From an uncultured Eubacteriales bacterium (GTDB lineage: Bacteria; Bacillota; Clostridia; Peptostreptococcales; Anaerovoracaceae): a DNA stretch of 47,504 nucleotides. The stretch is from contig OMXT01000097.1 in NCBI GenBank assembly GCA_900315125.1, positions 1-47,504 on the forward strand. Reading direction: 5' to 3'. This document shows positions 33,391-42,334 of this stretch, piece after piece; the first letter of the stretch is position 1, and every line of letters starts with the position of its first letter. A model generated the notes under the pieces. That model ran no database searches, was not told where the DNA came from, and saw only the letters and a list, made by a program, of their open reading frames with translations. The position numbers and the translations under genes are program-made.

Positions 33391-33427
33391 GGCCGTCTCT
33401 AATAATGAGGCGGTCCTTTTCTTTTTA
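33391..33427 (+). terminator. Terminator of ppk2-bsh
   Basis: GGCCGTCTC (33391-33399) pairs with GAGGCGGTC (33407-33415), with wobbles, followed by CTTTTCTTTTT. Confidence 0.88.
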
Positions 33428-33475
33428 AAGTCGGCAGGCATGGGTGAAAAGACTGAAAATTGAGCCTGTTTCCAG

Positions 33476-33530
33476 TTTACACAAACTTTAAAAACGAACC
33501 TCTAGTTCCCTTACAATCTTACGGTATATT
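33476..33530 (+). promoter_or_regulatory. Candidate Pho box and promoter of the pst operon
   Basis: TTTACA (33476-33481) and TTTAAA (33487-33492) repeat every 11 bp, as in PhoB/PhoP-type boxes. TATATT (33525-33530) is a plausible -10 with no good -35 box, as expected for an activated promoter, and lies about 70 bp before pstS. Confidence 0.5.
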
Positions 33531-33598
33531 AAAACTGTCCATGGATAAGAGTGAAACGAAAGAAGAAAGTTCAATTTTAGTACATCGGGAGGATGACT

Positions 33599-34513
33599 AT
33601 GACTAAGAAAAAGATGTTAAAGGCAGCGACAATCGTCCTGGTTGGACTGATGGCTGTCGTAGGTGTAACAGCTTGCGGATCTTCTAGCGATTCCGGAAGC
33701 AGCGCTGCAGGAAGCGCATCTTCATCTGCTGCATCCGGAACACTGACTGCTTCCGGTTCTTCCGCTCTTCTGCCTCTGGTACAGAGCGCTGCGGATGAGT
33801 ACATGAAAGAAAATCCTGATCTGGCGATCACCGTTAACGGCGGCGGTTCCGGCGAAGGTCTGAAGCAGGTAGCTGACGGCGCTGTAGATATCGGAAACTC
33901 CGACGTATTCGCTGAGGAAAAGCTGGACAAGGATGCTGCTAAGGATCTGGTTGACCACAAGGTCTGCACCATCACAATGGCTCCTGTAGTAAACAAGGAT
34001 CTGGGCGTTGACAACCTGACAACAGATCAGCTGATCGACATCTTCACTGGAAAGACAACGAACTGGAAAGACGTTGGCGGCCCGGATGAGAAGATCATGC
34101 TCGTAACCCGTCCGTCTTCTTCCGGAACAAGAGCGCTGTTCCAGCAGTGGGCTCTGAACGGTAAAGAAGAGTCTTCCAACAAGTCTCTTGAGACAGATGA
34201 CTCCGGTACACTGCTCCAGACTGTACAGCAGAACAAGGGTGCCATCGGATACGTTGCACTGTCTTACCTCGTAGATAACAAAGACGTAGCTGCTGTTTCC
34301 ATCGACGGTGTTGAGCCGACTCTTGAGAATACTTACAGCGGTAAGTACAAGGTTTGGGGATATGAGCACATGTACACAAAGGGTGAGGACAATGCAAACG
34401 CAAAGGCATTCATCGAGTACATGACTGGCGACTCTTTCTCCGATAAGCTCGAAGGAATGGGCTATGGTGTAACTTCTAAGATGACTGATGAGGCGGTTAA
34501 GAGCCACGAGTAA
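33599..34513 (+). CDS. pstS: Phosphate-binding lipoprotein PstS
   Basis: A 304-residue substrate-binding lipoprotein of the high-affinity phosphate importer. The signal sequence ends VVGVTAC with lipidated Cys26, then a Ser/Gly/Ala linker. Phosphate-site text includes TASGSSALLPLVQSAADEY, NGGGSGEGLKQVADGAVDIGNSD and VTRPSSSGTRALFQQ. Start: ATG 33599 leaves six bases after GGGAGG; ATG 33593 abuts the site and is less likely. First gene of pstSCAB-phoU-phoBR. Codons are strongly biased, as in a highly expressed gene. Confidence 0.95.
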   Translation: MTKKKMLKAATIVLVGLMAVVGVTACGSSSDSGSSAAGSASSSAASGTLTASGSSALLPLVQSAADEYMKENPDLAITVNGGGSGEGLKQVADGAVDIGNSDVFAEEKLDKDAAKDLVDHKVCTITMAPVVNKDLGVDNLTTDQLIDIFTGKTTNWKDVGGPDEKIMLVTRPSSSGTRALFQQWALNGKEESSNKSLETDDSGTLLQTVQQNKGAIGYVALSYLVDNKDVAAVSIDGVEPTLENTYSGKYKVWGYEHMYTKGEDNANAKAFIEYMTGDSFSDKLEGMGYGVTSKMTDEAVKSHE

Positions 34514-34545
34514 TCCTCGGCTGAAGTCTCGAAAGGGGTTAAACT

Positions 34546-35451
34546 ATGAAGAATTTTAGAAGGGAATATGCCGGACGGTCGATCGTAACGATCTGCGGAA
34601 TATTCATGATTGCTCTCATGATAACGATAGCGGTCTTCCTGATCGTCAGAGGATCAGGAACCTTCACCACCTACCATCATTCTATCATAGAATTCCTGTT
34701 CTCGTCGAACTGGTCTCCCAGCGACACCGTCGGTGTCGGTGGGGGCCATGTCGGAGCAGCGATCTATATCGTAGGATCTCTGGTCACATGCGGACTGGCC
34801 CTGCTGATCGCTGTTCCGTTCAGCATTGCTGCAGCGATATTCATTACAGAAATTTCCCCTAAAGCCGGTGCTCGGATCTTCCAGCCGGCTATCGAAATAT
34901 TTGTAGGAATACCTTCTGTAGTTTACGGCTGGATCGGCCTGACGCTCCTGGTTCCCTGGATCCGGGATGTGTTCCATGCAGAACAGGGTGGTTATTCGGT
35001 GCTGGCAGCCGGTATCGTTCTGTCTATCATGATTTTCCCGACAATAACGACTGTATCAGCGGATGCGATCCGCAGCGTACCGGACAGTTACAGACAGGCT
35101 TCTTACGGACTGGGAACGACACGCTGGCAGATGATCTGGCACGTTGTACTCCGCGCAGCCCTTCCGGGCATCCTGACCGGAGTCATTCTGGGTCTGACGA
35201 GAGCATTTGGTGAAGCACTGGCCGTTGCCATGGTTATCGGAAAAACACGGGCTTTCCCGACGAGCATACTCTCACCGACAAACAACCTGACCGCAGCCAT
35301 TGCGTCAGATATGGGAAACTCCGCAAACGGCGGAGAACAGAATATGGCTCTGTGGACCATGGGTCTGCTGCTGTTCATTATTTCCATTATATGTATCGTC
35401 CTGATTCATCTTATTTCTGCACGCAATAAGAAGAAGACAGGAGCGCAGTAA
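34546..35451 (+). CDS. pstC: Phosphate ABC transporter permease PstC
   Basis: A 301-residue inner-membrane permease with six helices. The EAA-like loop that contacts PstB is clear (RQASYGLGTTRWQMIWHVVLRAALPGILTGVILGLTRAFGEALA begins in this region, shown here only in part: TTRWQMIWHVVLRAALPGI). It follows pstS by 32 bp and precedes pstA by 17 bp. Confidence 0.95.
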   Translation: MKNFRREYAGRSIVTICGIFMIALMITIAVFLIVRGSGTFTTYHHSIIEFLFSSNWSPSDTVGVGGGHVGAAIYIVGSLVTCGLALLIAVPFSIAAAIFITEISPKAGARIFQPAIEIFVGIPSVVYGWIGLTLLVPWIRDVFHAEQGGYSVLAAGIVLSIMIFPTITTVSADAIRSVPDSYRQASYGLGTTRWQMIWHVVLRAALPGILTGVILGLTRAFGEALAVAMVIGKTRAFPTSILSPTNNLTAAIASDMGNSANGGEQNMALWTMGLLLFIISIICIVLIHLISARNKKKTGAQ

Positions 35452-35468
35452 CGGGGGGAAAATACGAA

Positions 35469-36365
35469 ATGAATTCAACATATACGCCAGAGGGGATCCG
35501 AAAGGCGAAGTCGATAGACAAATTCATGACAGGACTCCTCTACTGCGTCGGAGGCTTCTTCCTCGGACTGCTGATCCTGCTTGCAGGGTATATTATCATT
35601 AAAGGCCTTATGGATCTGAATGTCAGCTATCTGGCATTCGATAAGACGGGCGTAGGAAACCAGCTGTTCAATACGATTTATCTGGTCGTTCTGTCACTGA
35701 TCATCAGTGTTCCGATTGGTATCGGGGCTGGTATCTATCTGGCGGAATACGCCGGCGACAATAAGCTCACCAAGGCGATACGAATCAGTATCGAGTCCCT
35801 GTCGTCCCTGCCTTCTATCGTAGTCGGCCTGTTCGGATATCTGGTATTCATCCTGATGACCGGCATGCAGTGGAACCTGTTCGCAGGCGCCCTGGCAGTA
35901 TCGATCCTGAGTCTGCCGGCGATCACCACAACGACAGAGGATGCCATCCGCAGCCTGCCCCCCAGCTACAAGCAGGGAAGTATGGCTCTGGGCGCGACCC
36001 ACTGGAAGGCAATTACCTCTGTACTGCTTCCGGCATGTCTGTCCCGTATCATTACGGGCGTCATTCTCGCGGCAGGAAGAGGATTCGGCGAAGCTGCCGC
36101 ACTGCTTTATACAGCAGGTCAGAGCACGATCATTAACTGGAGCAACTGGAATCTGTCATCTGTAACATGTCCTCTGAATCCGTTCCGTTCCGGCGAGACG
36201 CTGTCTCTCCACTTATGGGTTCTGAGAACTGAGGGAGCACTCAATCCTAATGCGACAGAAATCGCTAATGTGTGCGCGGGAATCCTGGTATTGATCACAT
36301 TGATCTTCAGTCTTACCGCCAGAATGCTCACAAGAAGAATCGATAAGAAAAACTCTGGTGAATAA
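35469..36365 (+). CDS. pstA: Phosphate ABC transporter permease PstA
   Basis: A 298-residue permease paired with PstC. Six helices and the cytoplasmic loop GSMALGATHWKAITSVLLPA, followed by GRGFGEAAALLYTAG, are typical. Start has GGGGGGAAAATACGAA upstream. Together with PstC it forms the phosphate channel. Confidence 0.95.
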   Translation: MNSTYTPEGIRKAKSIDKFMTGLLYCVGGFFLGLLILLAGYIIIKGLMDLNVSYLAFDKTGVGNQLFNTIYLVVLSLIISVPIGIGAGIYLAEYAGDNKLTKAIRISIESLSSLPSIVVGLFGYLVFILMTGMQWNLFAGALAVSILSLPAITTTTEDAIRSLPPSYKQGSMALGATHWKAITSVLLPACLSRIITGVILAAGRGFGEAAALLYTAGQSTIINWSNWNLSSVTCPLNPFRSGETLSLHLWVLRTEGALNPNATEIANVCAGILVLITLIFSLTARMLTRRIDKKNSGE

Positions 36366-36407
36366 GCACCTGCATACATTACTCAGCATAAGAAAAGGAA
36401 ACGCGTA

Positions 36408-37166
36408 ATGGAAAATAAACTGAAAATCACAGTCAACGACCTGGATCTGTATTACGGTCAGTTCCAGGCGCTGAAAAATGTGACCATGAACATCGAGGAG
36501 CATAAGATCACGGCTCTGATCGGGCCGTCCGGATGCGGAAAATCGACGTTCCTGAAAACGCTGAACAGGATGAATGATCTTGTCAAGGGAGCGCGCGTAG
36601 AAGGAAAGATCTGCCTCGACGGCGTCGATATTTACAAAGACATCGATGCCATTGAACTGAGAAAAAGGGTGGGAATGGTATTTCAGCAGCCGAATCCCTT
36701 CCCGAAATCTATTTATGACAATGTAGCCTACGGCCCGCGGATTAACGGGATCAAGAGCAGGGCGAAGCTGGATGAGATCGTTGAGCGCAGTCTGAAGCAG
36801 GCGGCGATCTGGGACGAGCTGAAAGACAGGCTCCATAAGAGCGCCCTGGGACTGTCCGGAGGGCAGCAGCAGAGGCTCTGCATCGCAAGAACGCTGGCTG
36901 TTGAGCCGGAAGTGCTTCTGATGGACGAGCCTACCAGCGCACTGGACCCGATTTCTACTTCCAAGATCGAGGACCTTGCAGAAGAGCTGAAAAAGGACTT
37001 CACGATCGTCATCGTAACCCATAATATGCAGCAGGCTGTACGTATTTCTGATAACACTGCTTTCTTCCTCCTGGGAGATATGGTAGAATACGGTGATACC
37101 GATGGACTGTTCTCCTCACCGAGAGACCAGAGAACAGAAAGATATATCACAGGGAGGTTTGGTTGA
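36408..37166 (+). CDS. pstB: Phosphate ABC transporter ATPase PstB
   Basis: A 252-residue ATPase. Walker A is GPSGCGKST, the signature [15 protein letters not shown] and Walker [14 protein letters not shown] are complete, and [16 protein letters not shown] is the PstB-specific stretch. The stop overlaps phoU by 4 bp (ATGA). Confidence 0.97.
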   Translation: MENKLKITVNDLDLYYGQFQALKNVTMNIEEHKITALIGPSGCGKSTFLKTLNRMNDLVKGARVEGKICLDGVDIYKDIDAIELRKRVGMVFQQPNPFPKSIYDNVAYGPRINGIKSRAKLDEIVERSLKQAAIWDELKDRLHKSALGLSGGQQQRLCIARTLAVEPEVLLMDEPTSALDPISTSKIEDLAEELKKDFTIVIVTHNMQQAVRISDNTAFFLLGDMVEYGDTDGLFSSPRDQRTERYITGRFG

Positions 37167-37819
37167 TGAGATACGTATTCGAGGAAGAATTAAACCAGTT
37201 AAACAAAGACATGATCTCTATGAGCGCGCTGTGTGAGGAAGCAATCGGGACTGCAGTGGATTATCTGCTTGCTCCGGAGACGAACCGCAAGAAGGATGTG
37301 CTGGATATCGTTGATCAGGTCAATCACAAAGAGCGTGAGATCGAGAACATGTGCCTTAAGCTCCTGATGCAGCAGCAGCCGGTGGCAAGCGACCTCCGCG
37401 TCATTTCTGCCGTGCTGAAGATGGTATCGGATCTTGAGCGTGTGGGCGACAACGCGGATGATATCGCAGAGATCGTTTCTATGGACAATATTAACCCGGC
37501 AAGCGTCAAGAATATTCATCTGGATGAGATGGCGACTGCAGCCCGCAAGATGCTCAGCGACTCCATCAATGCCTTTGTTAAGAGAGACGAAGCTCTTGCA
37601 AGACAGGTCATTGAGGATGACGATATCGTTGACAGTTTCTTCGACAGAATTAAAATTAAACTGTCAGGTGATTTCGGAAAAGAAAATCCGAACCTGGATG
37701 AGCTGCTGGATCTCTTCATGGTAACAAAGTATTTTGAGAGAATCAGTGACCATTCTGTGAATATTGCCCAGTGGGTCGTATTCGTTATCACAGGCAAGCT
37801 GGAAGGCAATACAAACTAG
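37163..37819 (+). CDS. phoU: Phosphate signalling protein PhoU
   Basis: A 218-residue all-helical protein with two three-helix bundles, each with a metal-site-type motif ([17 protein letters not shown] and [17 protein letters not shown]). PhoU couples PstSCAB transport to inhibition of the PhoR kinase and affects polyphosphate. It is translationally coupled to pstB. Confidence 0.95.
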   Translation: MMRYVFEEELNQLNKDMISMSALCEEAIGTAVDYLLAPETNRKKDVLDIVDQVNHKEREIENMCLKLLMQQQPVASDLRVISAVLKMVSDLERVGDNADDIAEIVSMDNINPASVKNIHLDEMATAARKMLSDSINAFVKRDEALARQVIEDDDIVDSFFDRIKIKLSGDFGKENPNLDELLDLFMVTKYFERISDHSVNIAQWVVFVITGKLEGNTN

Positions 37820-37864
37820 GTCGTGTGCCCGGTTTGTATTGGTAGCAGCAATATAAGATCAGCA

Positions 37865-37892
37865 GCCCAAGATATCTGCGCATATCCTGGGC
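37865..37892 (+). promoter_or_regulatory. Hairpin between phoU and phoB
   Basis: GCCCA-A-GATAT (37865-37875) pairs with ATATC-C-TGGGC (37882-37892), followed by ATTGT without a T tract. Possible attenuator or processing site that lowers phoBR relative to pst. Confidence 0.4.
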
Positions 37893-37920
37893 ATTGTACT
37901 AAAGGACGGGGAAATAATTT

Positions 37921-38598
37921 ATGATATTTTGTGTGGAAGATGATGAGGCTGCCGGCAATCTGGCGGCATACGCCCTTGAGTCAGCCGGTTTTCATGTCAG
38001 GATCTTCGGAAACGGCAAGGAATTCTTTGAGGCAGTCAAAACGGAACGGCCGGAGCTGATCCTCCTGGATATTATGCTTCCCGGGGAAGACGGGATCTCT
38101 ATCCTGAAAAAGATCCGTTCAGAGCAGACAACGAGGGATATTCCCGTGATCATGACTACAGCCAAGGGAACAGAATTCGATAAGGTGACAGGTCTTGACC
38201 TGGGCGCCGACGATTACCTTGTCAAGCCCTTCGGCATGCTGGAAATGGTTTCGCGGGTCCGGGCAGTTCTTCGCAGAATGTCACCCCAGGAGTCGAAGAA
38301 TGACGAGATCCTTCGACTGGGTCCGGTGGAAATGAACGAGGCGGCTCATACCGTCAAGGTGGACGACCGGTCTCTGGAGCTGACTCTGAAGGAATATTCT
38401 CTGCTCGAACTTTTCATGAACAATCCGGACCGGGTCTTTGACCGGGAGACACTGCTCATGAAAATCTGGAAAAACGACTATTTCGGAGATACGAGAACCG
38501 TGGACGTCCATGTGGGAACACTCCGGGCCAAGCTTGGCAAGGCAGGAGACATGATCCAGACGGTTCGGGGAGTCGGTTATAAACTGGTGACTTTATGA
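37921..38598 (+). CDS. phoB: Phosphate response regulator PhoB-type
   Basis: A 225-residue OmpR/PhoB family regulator. Receiver domain (about 1-115) with phosphorylated Asp50 (LILLDIMLPGEDG), conserved acidic pair near the N terminus (VEDDEAA) and Lys in DDYLVKPF; the C-terminal winged helix (about 130-225) ends VRTVRGVGYKL-like (TVRGVGYKLVTL). Overlaps phoR by 4 bp. Likely activates the pst operon upstream. Confidence 0.93.
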   Translation: MIFCVEDDEAAGNLAAYALESAGFHVRIFGNGKEFFEAVKTERPELILLDIMLPGEDGISILKKIRSEQTTRDIPVIMTTAKGTEFDKVTGLDLGADDYLVKPFGMLEMVSRVRAVLRRMSPQESKNDEILRLGPVEMNEAAHTVKVDDRSLELTLKEYSLLELFMNNPDRVFDRETLLMKIWKNDYFGDTRTVDVHVGTLRAKLGKAGDMIQTVRGVGYKLVTL

Positions 38599-40271
38599 CA
38601 AAACGAATATTTAAGTATATGGAGCTGATCATTGTTTTAACACTGATCAGCGGTTTTGTTGCTGTGCTTCTTCTTCTGTACAGCAACTTCAAAAGCGTTC
38701 AGCAGAACCAGCTGAAGGCGGAAACGAATTTTGCCGCAAAGGCTGTGGAATCCCAGGGAATGGATTATCTGAGCAGCCTGAACATAAAGAATACCCGTGT
38801 CACGTGGATCGCATCCGACGGCAAAGTCCTGTTTGACAGTAAAGCAGATCCTTCGTCCATGGGCAATCACGCTTCGCGGCCGGAGGTAAAGGAAGCAATG
38901 GAATCTGGTGACGGGGAAAGCACCAGATTTTCTAATACACTGACAACGGAAATGATCTACAGCGCCAAGCGCCTGTCGGACGGATCAGTATTGCGTATCG
39001 CGGAATCCAGGAACTCTGTGCTCATGATCGCCCTGGGCATGCTGCAGCCCATGATCTGGATCTTTCTGATCCTGCTTCTCGTCACTTGGTTTATATCCGG
39101 CAGGATGGCGAAGCAGATCATATCGCCACTGAATAAGTTTGACCTGGATCATCCTCTGGAAAATGAAGAATATCCGGAGCTGGCGCCTTTCCTGCACCGC
39201 ATCCATGTACAGCAGCAGGAGATCGGCATGCAGAAAGAATCACTGGAACGGGCGGAGAAGGACTTCGTTACTGTAACGGGACGTATGAAGGAATGCCTGA
39301 TCCTGCTGAGCTGGGACGGAAAGATACTGACGATCAACCAGCAGGCCATGAATCTTCTCCATGCGGACGACAGCTGCGTAGGCAGGGACGTACTCTTTCT
39401 GGAGCGCCGGTCGGAGTTTGAACGAGCTCTGAATAAGGCGGCGGAGGGTGAACACAGTGAGCTGATCATGGATTTCTCCGGCCGGAAATACCAGACGGAT
39501 ATAAGCCCCGTACCCTTTGACAACAGTGATAAGACAGCGGGTATGGTCATCCTGATGTTTGATGTGACAGACAGAGAAAACGCGGAACTCATGCGGAGAG
39601 AATTTACCAGCAATGTGTCTCATGAGCTGAAGACGCCGCTCCATACCATATCCGGATGCGCGGAGCTCCTCGAGAAGGGTAATGTACGGATGGAAGATAC
39701 GCAGAAGTTCGTCCATGTCATTTACGGCCAGGTGCAGCGGATGATTTCTTTGGTAGAAGATATTCTTTATATCTCTCATCTCGATGAAGGATCGATCGAT
39801 ATGTCCTGGGACAATATCGATTTGAAACAGATGGCGGAAAGGATCGCGGACCAGCTGCGTCCGGAGGCGGAAAAGAGGCCGGTTACGATCTCTGTTTCCG
39901 GCAGCGCGCCGGCTGTCCCGGGTATTTATCGCCTGAACGAGAGCATCATCCATAATCTGATAGAAAATGCTATTAAATATAACAAAGACAACGGCGAGAT
40001 CCATGTGGAACTGAAGGAAGAAAAGGATACCGTCACCTTATCAGTGAGAGATACGGGAATCGGCATCCCGGAAGAGGACCAGTCCAGAATTTTCGAACGG
40101 TTCTACCGGGTGGACAAGAGCCACTCCCGGGAGATCGGCGGCACGGGTCTGGGACTTTCCATCGTAAAGCATGCCGCAGAGCTGCTCCATGCAGAGCTTA
40201 AATTAGAGAGCAGGCTTGGGGAGGGCAGCACGTTTACCGTTGCGTTCCGGAAGAGCCAGCCGCTGTCGTAA
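38595..40271 (+). CDS. phoR: Phosphate sensor histidine kinase PhoR-type
   Basis: A 558-residue membrane kinase: helix 1 (about 10-30), a short extracytoplasmic domain (30-140), helix 2 (about 145-168), a HAMP-like linker, a PAS-type domain (about 230-330), the HisKA helix with His343 (TSNVSHELKTPLH) and the ATPase with NLIENAIKYN, DTGIGIPEEDQ and GTGLGLSIVK. Pairs with phoB directly upstream. Confidence 0.93.
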   Translation: MTKRIFKYMELIIVLTLISGFVAVLLLLYSNFKSVQQNQLKAETNFAAKAVESQGMDYLSSLNIKNTRVTWIASDGKVLFDSKADPSSMGNHASRPEVKEAMESGDGESTRFSNTLTTEMIYSAKRLSDGSVLRIAESRNSVLMIALGMLQPMIWIFLILLLVTWFISGRMAKQIISPLNKFDLDHPLENEEYPELAPFLHRIHVQQQEIGMQKESLERAEKDFVTVTGRMKECLILLSWDGKILTINQQAMNLLHADDSCVGRDVLFLERRSEFERALNKAAEGEHSELIMDFSGRKYQTDISPVPFDNSDKTAGMVILMFDVTDRENAELMRREFTSNVSHELKTPLHTISGCAELLEKGNVRMEDTQKFVHVIYGQVQRMISLVEDILYISHLDEGSIDMSWDNIDLKQMAERIADQLRPEAEKRPVTISVSGSAPAVPGIYRLNESIIHNLIENAIKYNKDNGEIHVELKEEKDTVTLSVRDTGIGIPEEDQSRIFERFYRVDKSHSREIGGTGLGLSIVKHAAELLHAELKLESRLGEGSTFTVAFRKSQPLS

Positions 40272-40290
40272 TACCATGCAGTATTGTTAT

Positions 40291-40324
40291 AAGGGGGCGT
40301 TTCAGAATGATGAGACGGCCCCTT
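40291..40324 (+). terminator. Hairpin after phoR
   Basis: AAGGGGGCGTTTC pairs with GAGACGGCCCCTT (one mismatch, one wobble), loop AGAATGAT. No T tract follows, so its strength as a terminator is uncertain. Confidence 0.6.
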
Positions 40325-40447
40325 AAGAATTGTTAAGGACAGGGGGTCTTGTTACTTACGTTTTTTTACAGTATAATTTTTATCTGGGAGCCGGGGTCTT
40401 ATGGCAACCGGTAATTTTTATTGGTAAGAAAAGGGGCAAACTAAGAA

Positions 40448-41482
40448 ATGAACGATCATCACTTTCAGGCGAACGATATAAAGAAAATCGTGAGCCTGAT
40501 CATACTCATATGCGCAGTCATCTGCTTCTGCGCACTGGCTGTATCTCTGATTTATAAGGCGGTCCGGGAACCGGAGATCTCCTTTGCGTCGGATCGTGTA
40601 ACGCTGGAAAGCGGGGAGGCCATGACCCTTGCGGTCGAGGTGGAGCCGGAGAACAGCGCCATGCCGGAAGTCACATTTCAGTCGAATCATCCGGATATCG
40701 CTGCGGTGACGAACCAGGGCTTCGTAAAATCAAAGGCGCCGGGGACGGCGGTGATCACGTGTACAAGTAAGAAGGGGCAGAAGATCAAAGCAGAGATCAC
40801 GGTAAAAGCACCGGTCCAGGCTTTGTCAAAAAAGCAAAAGAAAAAGGTGATATACCTGACATTCGACGACGGACCCAGCAAGAATGTGACGCCGAAGCTG
40901 CTCAGAGTCCTGAAGAAATACAACGCGAAGGCCACGTTCTTCGTTGTGGGGCAGGAGGCGAAGGAATACCCGGATATTCTGAAGAAGGAGGCGGCGGCAG
41001 GCCATACCATCGGCATCCACACCTATACCCACGACTATGATAAGATTTACAGGAACAGCAGCGCCTATATCAGAGATTTTAACCGAACGGAGGCTGTGAT
41101 AAAGAAGGTCACGGGACAGCAGCCCCGCTACTGGCGCTTCCCGGGGGGCGGCAACAACGACTGGATGAATTCCAAAAAGAGAAAGAAAATTGTCCATGCT
41201 CTCCATAAGAGAGGATACCGGGAGATGGACTGGAACGCGGATACGGAGGATGCGGTGGGCATCCGCTACTCGGCGAAGCGGATGACCCGGTTCGGAATCA
41301 CGACGATCAGGGAAAACAAGACCCCTGTGGTGCTGATGCACGACGCTGCGACCAAGAAGCATACCCCGGAAGTTGTGGAAAATATCCTGAAATATTACAC
41401 CAAGCGGGGGTATACCTTTGAAGGGCTGAACGACTATTACGGGAAAGAGCTGACCTTCGGGCTGACGGGACCGATCGATTAG
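40448..41482 (+). CDS. Membrane-anchored polysaccharide deacetylase with Ig-like domain
   Basis: A 344-residue protein with a single N-terminal helix (about 15-38), a BIG2-type Ig-like domain (about 45-120; VTLESGEAMTLAVEVEPENS, SKAPGTAVITCTSKKG) and a NodB domain (about 135-330). NodB motifs are all present: TFDDGPS, HTYTHDYD, RFPGGGNND, DWNADTED and VLMHD. It deacetylates a wall or surface polysaccharide (peptidoglycan GlcNAc, chitin-like or other); substrate is not resolved. AAAGGGG upstream is somewhat distant from the start. First of three same-strand genes. Confidence 0.88.
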   Translation: MNDHHFQANDIKKIVSLIILICAVICFCALAVSLIYKAVREPEISFASDRVTLESGEAMTLAVEVEPENSAMPEVTFQSNHPDIAAVTNQGFVKSKAPGTAVITCTSKKGQKIKAEITVKAPVQALSKKQKKKVIYLTFDDGPSKNVTPKLLRVLKKYNAKATFFVVGQEAKEYPDILKKEAAAGHTIGIHTYTHDYDKIYRNSSAYIRDFNRTEAVIKKVTGQQPRYWRFPGGGNNDWMNSKKRKKIVHALHKRGYREMDWNADTEDAVGIRYSAKRMTRFGITTIRENKTPVVLMHDAATKKHTPEVVENILKYYTKRGYTFEGLNDYYGKELTFGLTGPID

Positions 41483-41521
41483 TGTAATGAGAAAACAGAG
41501 AACGGCGGGAAAGAACAGAAA

Positions 41522-42334
41522 ATGAAGAGTCAGAAAATATATCTTGCGACTTTTTCCGATCATCCGGAGGAAACCATCCGAAAATACGGGATCGGCATAG
41601 AGTTCAATCAGTTCTGCATATCCACAGCCCTGGATCCGGAGCGGATCGACCGGACGCTGGCGTATATGGAGAAGCAGGCGGGGGAATGCGGCCTGCTGAC
41701 GACCGAAGGCAGAATCGATCCGGACCAGGCCGTCATCCACGGTCCTTTTACGGAGCTGTATCCCCAGGCCATAGACCCGGAGGCCAGGGCCTTCGCCATG
41801 AGGCGGTTCAACCAGGCTTATGAGGGCTGCCGCCGCCTCGGGATCCGACGCATGGTGGTTCATTCCGGCCTGGCGCCGCAGATTTATTTCGACGTGTGGC
41901 ATGTGAAGCAGTCGGTCATTTTCTGGAAAAAATTCATGGAGGACAAACCGGAGGACTTCCGTCTCTATATTGAGAACGTCATGGATCCGGATCCCCGGCC
42001 TCTCCTGGAGATCGCGGAGAAGCTGGATGATCCCAGGATCCGGCTCTGCCTGGATATCGGCCACGCCAACGCCTGCGGGCTGCCGGAGTTTCCGCCGGCG
42101 GAATGGGTCCGGATCCTCGGCCCCCATATCGGACATTTCCACTTTCATAATAACGACGGGTCATCGGATCAGCATAACCCGATCACAGAAGGCAGCATAG
42201 ATATATCAGTGATCATGGACGCCATAAAAACATACTGCGATCCCGATGTGACGATCACCGTGGAGAGCAGGGACTGCGAGTCCAGCGTGAGATGGCTGAA
42301 GGAGAGAGAAGAGCAGAAGATAACGAATGGATAA
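41522..42334 (+). CDS. Sugar phosphate isomerase/epimerase-type TIM-barrel protein
   Basis: A 270-residue protein of the xylose isomerase-like TIM-barrel superfamily (PF01261). Metal-site-like text is visible: MVVHSGLAPQ, YIENVMDPDP, CLDIGHANACG, HFHFHNNDGS and TITVESRD. Substrate is unknown; such proteins act on sugars, inositols or hydroxypyruvate. It overlaps the next gene by 8 bp, so it is coupled to the transporter. Confidence 0.85.
   Translation: MKSQKIYLATFSDHPEETIRKYGIGIEFNQFCISTALDPERIDRTLAYMEKQAGECGLLTTEGRIDPDQAVIHGPFTELYPQAIDPEARAFAMRRFNQAYEGCRRLGIRRMVVHSGLAPQIYFDVWHVKQSVIFWKKFMEDKPEDFRLYIENVMDPDPRPLLEIAEKLDDPRIRLCLDIGHANACGLPEFPPAEWVRILGPHIGHFHFHNNDGSSDQHNPITEGSIDISVIMDAIKTYCDPDVTITVESRDCESSVRWLKEREEQKITNG

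Noticed and set aside
40804..40836. Another copy of the dispersed repeat (CCGGTCCAGGCTTTGTC)
   Set aside because: It differs at two positions in the core, lies within the deacetylase gene and cannot form the hairpin, so it may be chance.
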